Source: Neckera pumila (lineage: Eukaryota; Streptophyta; Bryopsida; Hypnales; Neckeraceae). Taken from it: 64,000 nucleotides of DNA. The notes under the pieces were generated by a model, which did not search any database, was not told the DNA's origin, and worked only from the letters and a program-made list of their open reading frames with translations. The stretch covers positions 26,983,282 through 27,047,281 of the forward strand of contig OZ018409.1 of NCBI GenBank assembly GCA_963969595.1. Reading direction: 5' to 3'. Positions 10,576-22,998 of the stretch are shown piece after piece (position 1 is the first letter of the stretch; each line of letters starts with the position of its first letter). Both the position numbers and the translations under genes were made by a program.

Positions 10576-12814
10576 TCTATGTCCACATCTTCCATGTAAT
10601 TCTTTGGTTTGTTGCATTACATTTGTTGGATTTTATTTTATCATTTATTATACATTGTTTTTTGTACTTCAAGCATCAATATTCTATGTATCTCAAATTG
10701 TTATGTTGTAGGCTTTTTTTTATTTCCACCAAAAACAAGTTACATATGGTATTGTAATCATAACATTTATAGTGTTTTTTGGAATGTGAAGTGGTCTTGT
10801 TGTTCTAGGAATCCAAAATATCAAAAAATAACTATGTATCGCTTTTGTATTACATTTCCTATCTCATTTTATAAGGTACAATTCATTATTTGCACAAACA
10901 TTCAGGAGACATCATTTCAAATGGGAAAAATTAACATCATCAGTAAATATCTCGAAACGGACAAAATGCACTACAAAGGTGATTCATGGAATAAGTATCT
11001 TTTCTTTAAATCCTGAATCCTAATCCTATCAAGGGAGTCTGCAATAAAGTTCAATACAAATGATCTAAATACCCTCTAAAGAATAGAATTTTAATTATCA
11101 TTTCTTTTTTTCATCTTGCAATTTGAGGTAATGTCATTATTTTAAAGTCCACAATTAAATCATTATTTTAAAGTCCTCGGTCATAGACTTGTCCAACTGC
11201 TTCAAAAAAATAACAAAAAAATAAACCAAAACCACGGTCATATGTACATCATCAATTTTTAGATTGGAAAATTATATGCTCACACATTCACGCTCACAGG
11301 CTCACAAAATAGCAACGCTAGCCAATAGATCCCGTATCCATTGTAGCCAAATTTTTTATATAAGGTAGTAGATTAGTTAAAAAAATTACCCTCCAACCTT
11401 CCAAGTTTCCTGGCCATATCACAAAAACTCAATAAGATTGAAGCTCCCAAATACACCCTTGACACTTTTTATCTACGGATTGGACTCTAAACACCTTTAT
11501 TTTGAAGTTTCATATCTCCTTCTTCATAATAGATATAGATCTCAAATTTAGAGAGATTGTAGATAAAATTATTCAAAAATTCATATCCAAAAGTTTGCTT
11601 GATTCAACACCTTATCAAAACTTAAACCCAAAACTCCTCACATGGGTCATTGCAAGAAAGAGTGGTACTGGATCATTGTCACAAAGCGTGTGCGGAAGCT
11701 TCTTTCTGCAATAACTTTTGAAGCATAACTCGCATGAAGTTTTGAAATTTTTATTAGAGATGTCTGTCTTGAGGTTAATTATATCTTGTACTTTTGGAAA
11801 TTCTTTTAAAAATCATTCTATATTCAAAAAACAATTAAATTAATATGTAACGTTTTGAATTTTAGGGATTTTGAGTAAAATGGAGTCCCCAAATTTAATG
11901 ATTTAGATTTGAAATTCCTATGGTCTATTTGAATAGTGGGAACTCATGTTTCTACCAAAGAAAATTTAAAAAGATTATATTATTTGTCGTTTACATCCAT
12001 GCACAGAGGGCTTCTTTGCGCGCAACTCAGAACATTTCTGATGGTTTGTAGATCAATTTTTTGGTCAAATCTCTTTACCATAAAGTCTTTTTAAATGGAC
12101 TACTTTTAATTTCTTTGAAAATTACTTTTCCTATTTTTTACAAATAAAAATGTCAAAGTATGTATTTTCTTCAAAATTTCAGCTCACTCTTTATTGTAAA
12201 AAACTTTTGGAGATACAGGGTCACAAATGAATGGGGTGCATATAGGAGCCTATACAACCTTAGAAGTCAATGGATACACTACTTCAATATTTCATTTTGT
12301 GCATTGAAGAAATCTACTCCAAGACCACTCAACTTCATCAGTGAACAACTTGCTAGAGCTCCAGAGTGTTCATATTGTTGTTGATTGTGTGCTTCTAGAG
12401 CTCTAGGGCTTTGCTTGGTGCTGCAATGGAAAAAGAGTAAGTTTCTAGCTCATTTTCTAGCTCATTTTGAGGTTTTTGTATCTTAGCACGTTGTATGAAG
12501 TTGTGTTGGAGGTTGTTGATAGAGATTAATTTGTACAATTGTTGTGCATCTAGGTTGCGCATGAGCTCACATTGTAAAAAAGGTGTGTTTTCATATTGTT
12601 GTTGGTGGTGTGTTAGGTCTATAAATTGTTGCTTTATGCCTATCTATCTTATCAATGACAATGATAGATAATTTAAGGAATTTGTCACTCATTCCTAGAT
12701 AGGGGATGCATTTAAAACTTAGTTGGTTTATAGACTTCCTACTTTAAATCTTAAAGGTTGTTTGGTTTCTTGTTCTTGCAAGTAAGGTGTTTAACTATTT
12801 GTTCTTGGAGTTGA
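10576..12814. other. AT-rich intergenic DNA, no gene seen
   Basis: Downstream of the decayed gene the sequence is AT-rich with scattered short ORFs whose composition (Ile, Tyr, Phe, Lys) matches random AT-rich translation. I see no splice-linked coding series, RNA gene or clear element ends here. Confidence 0.5.
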
Positions 12815-13900
12815 CACTATAAGAAAACAGGTTTTTTATGACTGCAAAAATATGACTGGAGATGACTGGCGATTACTTACAATCATATTCTTGGAGGCCA
12901 ATACCTTGGTGAAAAATACAACTGCAAAATATGACTGCCAGTCATTTTGGGGCCTTATAACTCATGGGCGTATACAATAGGCTTGTTGAGAATGCCAAAA
13001 TACTTTGTAGGGAACGGCAGGGAATATGTTTGGGAACGTCAAGTCATATTGAAAGTCATATTTTTGCTAGAGTCATATTTTGCAGCCATATCTCCATGGT
13101 CGTGACATTTTTTACTTTTGGGGCAGCCCAAGGAAAACTTTGGCGGACAATCATATTTTTGCGTTAGTCATATTTTGCAATCATTTTTCTATGGTAGTGA
13201 CATTTTTTTTTCTTTTGAGGCAGCCAAGGGAAATTTGGGCAGATAGTCATAATTTGCCTTAGTCATTTTTACAGTCAAATTTTTTTAACAATCATATTTT
13301 GTAGTTTACATTTTTTTGTTAGTTAATTTTATTTCTTTTGGAGCATACTAAAGAATAGCTGTGCAATCTAAGATGGCCCTCTTGTATTCCTTTGGGTATA
13401 AGTGTGACTTTGCTTCATGATTGCCTATTAAAAAAATAAAATAAAATTTTGTATATTGTGTCCATTATAAGAATTGGTGTCCAATAATTTGGAGTGGCAC
13501 ATGTTTATATTTTAACTAATATTTTTTAAATTTTCAGATAGCCTAAGGAAAATTTGGGCGGGAAACATGTTTGGAGACTATCCAGTTATATTTTTGCCTC
13601 AATTATATTTTGTAGTCATATTTTTTTGTCAGTCATAATTTGTAATCACATTTTTTTGGTAGCCATTTTATTTCTTTGGGAGCAACCCAAGGAAAAGGTG
13701 AGCAATCTAAGATGTCTCTCTTGTAATTTGGCCATTAGGGTCATTCCTTTGAGTGTAGATGTGGCTTTATTTTATGGTTATTAAAAAAACATTATTTTTT
13801 GGAGGTGATGTGTCACCTATAGAACTAGCATCAAATAATTTGGGAAGGCATATGTTTATATTTTAATTAATATATTTTAAATTTTCATAGGACTTAGAAG
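12815..13900. mobile_element. CACTA-like left end followed by nested tandem duplications
   Basis: CACTATAAGAAAAC at 12815 repeats exactly the terminus of the 7669-8962 element, so an element probably starts here. A matching right end was not found. The body is built of TGACTGCA/AGTCATA words. A unit of about 100 bp containing GGCAGCCCAAGGAAA recurs near 13123 and 13221. A larger unit of about 340-350 bp is duplicated (roughly 13260-13545 and 13600-13895), anchored by GCAATCTAAGATG at 13363 and 13702. No coding capacity is visible. The extent of the element is a guess. Confidence 0.45.
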
Positions 13901-16900
13901 GGAAGTAGAGAAGAATAAAGCAATTAACAACAAGAGATAATTATATTTTTTTAAAGATTTAGGAGGAAATTAGAGAGGAATTAAAGCCTATAAACAAACT
14001 ATAACACCAAAGCAGTACCAAATCTAAGAATCTAGGTTAGAAAACGGGCTTGCCTTATCCCATTATTGGGACTTGTTGTGAGGTTGATGATTGTGATACA
14101 AATTGAAAGCTAATTAGATTGATTAATACAAAGTAAAATCTAATACATTTAATCTAATGATGTCAATTGAAGGTTGTAGAGTTTAGAAAAAACACTTGAA
14201 GCTTGGAAAAACTCTACTCTAAAGAGGAGAAAAAAGAGTGAGAAAAATCCATACCCGAGTGGCCATGGAGCAAGAATAAGTAAAGAGTGCGATTTGTATT
14301 GGAAGGCTAAGAGTTTGAAGTAGAAGTATAGGTTCCAAGTTGCCACTTGAAGCTTTGGACATAGTTAGACAACTAATTTGACCCCCTTATAGAGGTTTGA
14401 CTATGTATTAATAAAAAAAATTGTTAATTATAACACGCATAGTTGACCAAATGGAGTTTTAAAGTCTTAAGTATATACTTAGTTAGCACTTACGAGGTTT
14501 ATGTCATTACAATTGTTTGATTTATAAATAATTAGAAATTAATTAGTAGAAATAGAAGTCAAAGATTTTCATTCTAAAATATTCCAAAGAATAAAGGAAA
14601 AAAAGGAAAAATATAGAAAATAATTTAGAAAAAGTCAAGAGGGGGAAGTAGAAAGAAATAGGTTGAAAGAGAACTCAAGAATAAGATCATAGATAGAATT
14701 TATACAACTTGTTACAAAAGTCATCATTTAAGTTGTATATATAAGGACACAATAAATGCAACAAAATGGATCAATGCAAGCCTCATAATACATTTACAAT
14801 CACAATATGAGTATTGAAGAATGGAGGTGTGGTAGAAACGGATTTCAAGGCGTGTCCTTAAATTTGGCACTTTGTTATTTTTCTTCTCATAGAAAGCATA
14901 GTTACATTAGAAATTAAGAGGTTTAAGTCACACTTTCAAGAATTTATTAAAATCCAACTTTGAATTCAAGATCACTTAGGTAATTTCCAGAGGTTTCCAA
15001 TAACATATCATGATTTTAAAAATAGATAAAAATTAAGGAAGATAAAACACAATGAAATGAGATAGTCAAGAGTGTTAGTTTTGGATTAAAAATGAAAAAA
15101 AGTCATCCAATTCAAATTAGAAGGAAACTTTAAAATTTAGGTGACATTTTGAATCCAATCTTGAAAATAAAAACTAATGTAGAATTATAGGCTAAAAGAA
15201 AATGTGGATGAAGTCTTGAAAGATGAATTAGAGACAAAACTTTATCCAAAAATTTTGCTAAAAATATCCCATTGTAAAGATTTTTACTATTTTAGAATAG
15301 ATATGTAGTGCTCTACAACTTAAGTTCACAAACATTTTGAGTTTCTCAGCTTGGATTTGGAAGTCTAGAGTTTTGGACTAGATTAGATGAAACCATGTAA
15401 AACCACCTCAAAACCTCTCATTTTTATAATTTGTATCAGTTTTAGTTACGATTTGATCCACTTATACTTTATCATTAGAAAATACTTTATCATTGCTCAG
15501 AATGCCAATTGAACAATGCTTAGATATCCAACTTATAGTTTGAAGCCCAATAACAAAGAAAATGGTTGTGCATGCTTTATCTCAAGGATATAGATAAAAT
15601 ACTCACATATGTTATGTGTTGAAGTTTGTTTCTTTCTTGAAAATGTTCTCAACAATGTTATATAAGCTACATTTTTTGAATCTCTACACGCCCTACAAAA
15701 GTCACAAAATTATTCATATGAAGATTGAAGCTTAATGTGGGCAGACGCGTGCTTGTATTGCAATTAAAAGATAGTTGTTTGGATGTTTTTACAAGGATAT
15801 AGACTATAAAAATATAATCCCTTTTTTGCTTCAAAGATGCTTTTAAATAGTGCCTCTATCAATTACTTTTGCTCCTGCAGATTTTGTGCACAGACGTAGA
15901 TACTTTGACAAATGCATAGCATCTATTTAGATTTATTTTGCCATAACTATAGGTGCTTTAAGGCCTTACAGCTTTCCTTCATGCATTTTGTGGAGTTTTT
16001 GTCTTAGGTACGCAATTCCTATAGTCCTATATTATATGGCTTTGACTATAATCACTTATAATGCATTTTTTGTCCAATTTCAAGGGATATAATTTTTTTT
16101 AATGTAGGAAATTCTTGTAGCCTTTTCAAAAGGAATCCAAAAATGTATTAATACATGAAATGAATAACTTTTCAGGACAATAATAGCATTATAAACCAAA
16201 CTATATAAGTTATTTCAATACTTGTATCATGGAATAAGGTATCCAATTCTTTAGGCTTTTTAATAAAAAAATAATTTTAATCGAAGAAATTTCTTGTATG
16301 GAATTTTAAAACTATATATAGTTGTTCCAATTTCTTTATATATCATGATTTGTTTTCATTCTCGTAAAATTTCCCCCCACTTCTACAAATAAAAGCTTTG
16401 TTGGAGGTGTTCCCAAATTTTTGCAGTTGTTGTTTGAGTTGCTCCCTTAATTTATCATATGACAAATTGGCATTCAAGCATAGATTTGAATATTCAACAA
16501 CAAGCTTATCCCAAGAAAAGTTGCACTTATGCCAAGAATTAAATACTACTAAAATAATTCTAATCCAAAAAATTGCATTTAAATATATTCATTCAAATGA
16601 ATGGCTACATACTTATATAGTTCACTCAAAATCCACTTATAAAATGGGAGAATCCTTTCACATTTGAATGAAAGCTTAAGTGGCTCAAAATACAAATTGA
16701 AGTAGTTATATAAAAGAGGCAAAAATAAGGTGCTTTGTGAATTGAGTGTAGTACTTATTGTCAAGTACCATGTCTGTTGATGCCCTTTGCAATCTTGACT
16801 TATAATTGGCTTGCTTGTCCTTCCAATATTACCAACGGGTCAATTTTATATAGATATTACAATCATATTTCTTGTTCTCATTTGTTGTACAACTCATAAA

Positions 16901-19157
16901 AACTTCAAATGCTTAATCCTTTAGATCCCAGAGAGTTCTTCATGAAGATGCAATTTTCAATACCTACTTACAAAATTTTGCTCTTTGTAAAAACTTAGAA
17001 GTTTTATTATACAAAGATTCAATCATAGAAAGTGGAAAGTGCCCTCAATGGTGTTATGGTATGTTAAATTTGGTGCCCTTTTTATAGTGCACTATGCAAA
17101 TAGATTTTATGTATTGCAAGGTATACAATTGGATAATTTGTACATTACTTAATGACCTCATTAATCATCATGTTCACAGCCATATAAAAATCACAATATT
17201 CCTTTTTTCCAATATGACATACCTAGATGTGAAATTAGACATTTAACCTTTCCATCAATACATTGGAAAGCAATCATGCAATATTTTCATAAATTTCTAT
17301 TGAATTTCAAAAGTAGAAAACTCAATCTACATATGATTTAAGTGTAGGCTTCTATACACCTATAGCAATAGCTCATGTACTTATTCTAAGATTAGATGAT
17401 CAATCCAAATAGATATAGACTAATTTTATGATATTCAAAAAATAAAACATGTAAAATTTGTAGTACTATTATTATGCAATTATAGTATATTATCATGTAT
17501 TAACATGTATTTTGGTCTATAAGTTTTAGTGTATTACAATGTATATTGTGGTATTTGGAAATCTTCTACAACTTGGAATGCAATGATTCTTACATCATCT
17601 CATGTAGTTTAAGATCTTTATCATCTGCCTAGTTTGCATAGAGTTCTAGATCTTGACAAATTTCATGGTACTCGATCAATATAACATGCTTAGAATCACC
17701 ACTTTTGCTTCATTGGGATCTAAGGATTAATCTAACTCTATACCTGAAAGTTTGATTTGGATGCAAAGGATTTCAACAGCTAAAATGACTGGTAATATAA
17801 TTTCGGCATTCTGGCTTCTTTATTTTTTGTATTTGACAACTTCTAGGTTTTCTTGTTTTAAGAAACATGTCATGTGGGGCTTAAGGCATGATGTAGGTTT
17901 TCAAAAATATTCAAAAATATAAATAATGTAGATGAAAAATTTCTGCAACATTTCAGACATATAAGTTGTAATGTTCCAAACATTCAGAATTTCCAAAGAA
18001 TACTTAATTTATGTCTAAGTCTAACCTTCACGTAGGGTAGTTTTTTTCATTTTCATCTTACTTGATGGATCTTCGTCTTGAAAAAATGGGAGACATGCCA
18101 TCTTATAACTGCTTGTTAGAGACTATTTACAATAAGGGACTACATTAGTATGGTAGTTGGAGCAATGAAGTATCCTACCAATTCTTAAGATAAAATTTGA
18201 GCTTTTGTGAAGATGACCAAGTATCACGGAGGGGGCATTTAGAATTTTGTACCAAACAACATGTGGCATAATATAGAGGTATTAATTCACAATGTTAAAA
18301 ATCTAGATAATATACAATATACAAATTAATTTGTACTTAATTATAAGTAAGATACATGTATAAAGAATAACTCCTATTTAAAAACAGATGTTTTAAGACC
18401 TAAAGGATATGGATATTAGGAATTTATTGTGGTAGGTTCAATTTATGGAATTGCTAACCTACTTGGTTGGATGAGAAAATGTTGATAACAATCAATTTTG
18501 ATGGATGAATTGAAGCCTTATGTCTATTGGCAACTTCAGAGCATTTAGGATTCCTACTACATCCTTGCCTTCACTTGCAAAGTTTGAATGTTGTTTCCTT
18601 AGCAATCGTGACTTTGCAAGTTTAGGATTGCATTTAGTTCCTATAGTTTACGGTGGTTTAGATTGATTCAGTGCTGTGATTTTAAGGTTTGTTTTTTAGC
18701 AAAGATTCATGCTCTGGTAGTTAGGGTGATGGATTCATACAAGTTTCCACAAGTTAGCCCTTAATGCAAGACACTAAAGTTGTAGGTAGCCCTCTATTGT
18801 TTGTGGCCAGATGTTTGGCATTTAAATTTTAGTTTGCGCTTTACCAAATTTATTCCTTTGTTTCCTACATTCCTATAATCCGTGTTGCATCATATTTGGA
18901 GCAGATTTCTAAAGCTCTCTTCGCTGCTCTGCAAGTTCCCATTTTCATTTTGTTGTTGTAGTTCCAATTTTGGTTTCATTCAAGTTCTCATGATATCTCT
19001 ATTGTAGTAGCCTTGCAGCGCTATCTTCACTCTTGAAGCACTGCATAGTTGATTTTGCTAGGTAGGTTCTATTTTTGATGATTTGTTCACCTCCTTATTT
19101 CTACTACACAATGTTGTCATTTTGTAGTTTTGCAAAGCCCATGTGGAGGGGTGTTGT
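13901..19157. other. Very AT-rich intergenic DNA, no gene seen
   Basis: More than 5 kb of AT-rich sequence with only short, low-complexity ORFs. I see no coding series, no clear terminal repeats and no RNA gene. It is probably old, degraded repeat DNA. Confidence 0.5.
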
Positions 19158-19373
19158 TATTATAAAAAAAACCACATTTTAGATAACGAGCTCTAATTTT
19201 TTAAATGAATTTTAGGTGATGTCAATGTTGACAATCCAATATTTTTATGTCAACAAGAACATCCAAACTAACATCAATGTTGACATAAAAATATTAGGTT
19301 GTCAACGTCGGCATCATCTAAAATCTGTTAAAAAAATTGAGACTCGTTACCTAAACGCAGATTTCTTATAGTG
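19158..19373. mobile_element. Foldback MITE, 216 bp, with TGT target-site duplication
   Basis: The element is a long imperfect hairpin: the left half (ATAACGAG, ATTTTAGGTGATG, GTTGACAA, AATATTTTTATGTCAACA) is mirrored by the right half for about 100 bp. The right end reads TTCTTATAGTG and the left end TATTATAAAAAAAACC, a mutated CACTATAAG terminus. TGT flanks both sides (19155-19157 and 19374-19376), the three-base duplication expected of CACTA elements. It shares GTTGACAAC words with the element at 7669-8962 and is probably a deletion derivative of the same family. Confidence 0.8.
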
Positions 19374-20601
19374 TGTTATTTCAAAACCCTAGTCTTTTGT
19401 CTTTTGCTTCTTTTAAAACTTTGATGTTGCTATAGTAGCATTTGGAGATTGAAAATGGATTTTGATGACATTGATTTTGATCTAGGCTGAGGCGACCAAG
19501 TAGAGGCTATTCCCATTGATTTTTTGTTCCCCATCTATGTTATAGGAAGTCTACAAATCCCTAGGACGAGCTTGAAGCTGCAAGTAGAAGTGGGCAACTA
19601 GAATCTAGTCGATTTTTATGCTAATTTGATGTGCAAATACTGCAAGAAAATGGCCAAACATGTGACTACAAAGAACGACTAAATGGAAAATGTGACTTCA
19701 AAACAACTTGGGCTCTCTAATTGCACCAACGTTGCTAACTCCACAATGGCCGAGTCACCACAGAGTTGTGTCTGAGACTGAGATGAAAAGTCAACAAGGG
19801 GCAAGTTTCATCTATCACATTCCGTTGACAGTGTTGTCAATAGTCTGATGTGTCAGGGCGGCATTTCAATGTCAAGGCCGAGTTGAAGACAAGGAAGTAG
19901 CTATTATATATTGTAAATTATCTTCACTACAACACGATTAAAAAATGATTGTAGTATAATTGGCAGACGACTTTAAGAAGTTTTGGCTTATTGATAAAAA
20001 AAAAGAAAAAGAGAGAGGACACTACAAAAGATGTGGTAGAAAAAGATGTTCCAAGCAACCCTGGTTTCACTGTAGGGCCACTATAGAATGACTGATTTAA
20101 TCATTGTACCTTACTAGGTACTTTGGCACAAAATAGAACTTCTATTAATTTGGATGTGTCCAAGTGCCATATTGTTAATAGATGCAACTTCAATAAGATG
20201 ATGTGTTGTCCATAAATAAATTAAAAAATATTAGGCAATCAAATTACATTAGCTCCTAATTACTCTAAATATGCACTCATTGAATTTATAGAAAAAATTG
20301 AGATTTCTGCATTGCAAATGCACAATGATGTCATTGAGGATTGGAGTGTGACTTTGATAGATTATTTAGACCACCCTAAACTAATGAATTCATGATGGTT
20401 TTTCCTTTTTGGTGGTATATATTGCTTTCTTCCTTGGATTTTCTTGTATGACTTATTTAATCTCCTACAAATATGGGAGCAATTATTTTTGACAATTTTT
20501 GCCATTGTTATTAAATAACTTTTGAATAGTTGATATAATTTAGCTTTGAACCCGTAGAAGTCACAAGAAGCATATAGTGAGGAATTTTCTAAATTACTCT
20601 T
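19374..20601. other. Degraded repeat DNA with a faint coding remnant
   Basis: A frame starting at the ATG near 19454 reads MDFDDIDFDLG and, after a stop, contains LMCKYCKKMAKHVTTKND, a C-x2-C plus His arrangement faintly like the BED-type zinc finger at the start of hAT transposases. The frame holds several stops, so any such gene is dead. The rest is AT-rich without recognisable features. The hAT suggestion is weak. Confidence 0.2.
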
Positions 20602-21535
20602 TTAACCCCTAGAGGACCAAAGTGATTTTCCTATCAAAAACCACTCAAAATTGTCATTTCTATTGTAAAGACAAAGGAGCTTCAAAAATTGTTCTTTTTT
20701 GCATATCCAACCTCAAGATCTTATACTTGAATAGTATATAAATATGTGGAAGAAATTTCAAAAACTTTGACCACGTAGATTGCAAGATATATGCGTTTAA
20801 AGTGCAGAAAACAAGTTTTTTTGCACCTTGCTTGACTAGATTTTTTGCCTTTGAATCTTTTTAGTTCAAATTTTTTGCACTACTGATTTTGATTTTCTAC
20901 TTATTTATGTTAAGTAATTGAATTGAGAATGTACCAAAAAAAGTTAGAAAAAAAAGTATTTAATTTTCATTCATTCAAAAATTGTTAGTACAGGTGGTTT
21001 CAAGATTGAAGAAAAAATGAAATTCTTAATAGCTTTTAGATGGAATTGAATTACAATAGTCCCAATGGTGAGATTGTTCTAGCAAGAAAATCTAACCATG
21101 TGTAATAATTTTTTTTGAAATATTCTAAAAACTACACTCAAAAATGAATTCTACAATTTATTTTTTCAAGAAGATGCTTAGATTGCCTAAAAAATTAAGA
21201 TTGTCCATAACTTTCTCATTATTAGTCCAAATTAAGTGAAACAAAGCTTCATATGTAGACAAAAATACACTCTTTTGAGAAAAAACTTTAAAAAAAAAAT
21301 ATTTTGACTTTTTTGTAAATTTTTTTGTACTACCCACCGAACTCCATTTTTGCTTATTGTACCATAATTTTTGCTCTTAGGCATCAATTAAAGTAAAGAT
21401 TGTGTATTCACAAAGCTCTCGCAAAAGTACACAACCTCAAAAAGTTCCAAAAAATATCACTAAAAATTGAGACAATAGGAACTTGTCCGGACCCAAATTG
21501 TCCCCCAAGGAGACAAATGGTCCTTTAGGGGTTAG
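20602..21535 (+). mobile_element. TTAA-bounded repeat family, copy 1 (about 930 bp)
   Basis: The left end reads TTAACCCCTAGAGGACCAA and the right end GGTCCTTTAGGGGTTA, an inverted repeat of about 14-18 bases around CCCCTAAAGGACCA. Internal words such as CACTCAAAA, ATTGCAAGATAT, CCCAATGGTGAGA, GATTGTCCATAACTT and TTGTCCCCCAAGG recur in the same order in the copies at 50.9, 53.6, 58.0 and 60.4 kb. No protein frame is visible, so the copy is non-autonomous. TTAA at both ends with CCC at the termini is the signature of piggyBac-type transposition; see findings. Confidence 0.75.
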
Positions 21536-22998
21536 GCATTCTAGAATTTACTTTGAAAATGCTTAACAATGATATAATTTACAGTAAGGAATCTCCACAA
21601 CGGAGCTATTGTGCAAGTCACTGCGGCCATGTGTATGCATGACTTCTAAGGTTGGCTCTCATAGTAGTGCGTTTAGTACTAGGACTAGAACGTAGACAAC
21701 AATGCATAGAACAAAGTCATGCCCTATAACCACGTTTTACTTCACTGTGAATGTAAAAAATACTAAGAATTCACTCGATTTTGTGTCTTCAACAATCCAT
21801 TGTATAGAATCTGACATGGACAAAGCCTTTAGAAGTCGTTCACATGCGCTTTTCATAGACGACCATGTCACGACTTTGCTTCCACTGTAGAATGACTTCT
21901 AGGGATGGAAGATAGTTATGCAGAAGTCATAAACTACGCACCTAGTGACAAAATTTAGAAAGGATGTTAGAAAAGTTCAAAGAAAATATCTTTTCTAATC
22001 TGCTTTCTCATATTTGTCTGTAACTTTTGATTTGAGGCTTAAAATCTGAAATGGATTTTTAGAGATAAAAGAAAGGTTGATTTCCCAACTTTTATTAGTG
22101 CAAAGTTTATTGAAAAAAATTAATCTACTATAATACCTAAAGGAGGTCTGAAATATTGTTTGTAACACAATTCCTACATTTTACATATCCCACATGGTTT
22201 GTCTTGTCTCCTACCACCCCACTTGTACAAAGGGCTTGTCATTTCATTTCTTCATACTCACACACTAAGTGGCTTTAAAAGCCATGTGACACATAATTAT
22301 GCCAATGACAATGTATTGTATACGGTGTATTGTATATGATATATGATGTATTGTATATGGTGTATTGTATATGGTATATTGTTGTGAAATTTTGAATGTA
22401 TTGATATGTGACTACAAATTTCTACTCTCCAAATAATGGGCCCCAAGTTTTTTTTTGCAAACATCTTATAACTTGATTATGACTAGAGACGTCAACGGCA
22501 AGGTCACCTAAACCGTAAACAGGCGTCACTCCTAAATGACTACAAAATGACTTTTCAATGACTCAAAAATGACTTCCTACATGGCAATGCATGTCAGATT
22601 CATCATGGGTTAGTCATAACTTCAAAATGACTAAAGAATGACTGGCCACGTGGATGTCCACGTCAGATTCATCATGGGTCAATCATAACTTTAGAATGAC
22701 TAGCCACGACCGGCACATGGATGTTCACATCAAATGATTCAAGGGTCTTGCTTTCCACATGACAACTCTATAGACATTTCCTTAAGCCCAACTTTCTTTA
22801 TCACTTCACCCATTTCTTTTTTCATCCATTTCTACATCCAAGATAGAAACGGATGGTGATAATAGAATTGCAGTCATTTAGCTAAACGCCTTGATCACAA
22901 TGACTCCAAAGTCCTGAGTTGTATTGCAGTCATTTGTGTCCACAACAATTGCCTTGCAGTTGTTTTTTGCAGTGTTTTTCTATCATTTTTTTGTAGTG
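21536..22998. repeat. TGACT-rich repeat with a CACTA-like right end
   Basis: The segment contains many spaced copies of AATGACT/TCATAACTT, and two copies of a stretch containing GTCAGATTCATCATGGGT (near 22590 and 22663). It ends ATCATTTTTTTGTAGTG at 22998. The inverse of that end, CACTACAAAAAAATGAT, is a CACTA-type terminus with TGCA/CAGT words like the element starting at 12815. No partner end with a matching three-base duplication was found. The 5' limit is unknown. Confidence 0.4.
22312..22383. repeat. Short tandem repeat, unit TGTATTGTATATGG
   Basis: About five imperfect 14-base copies of TGTATTGTATATGG lie head to tail. It is a simple microsatellite-like array inside transposon-derived DNA, with no coding role visible. 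Confidence 0.8.

Noticed and set aside
12964..13784. Plus-strand ORFs rich in FFCSHI words
   Set aside because: They are translations of the tandem AGTCATATTTT repeats, not genes.
19925..22998. One 3-kb CACTA element from CACTACAAC (19925) to TTGTAGTG (22998)
   Set aside because: The flanking triplets CTT and AAA do not match and the inner ends are only weakly similar; it is more likely parts of different elements.
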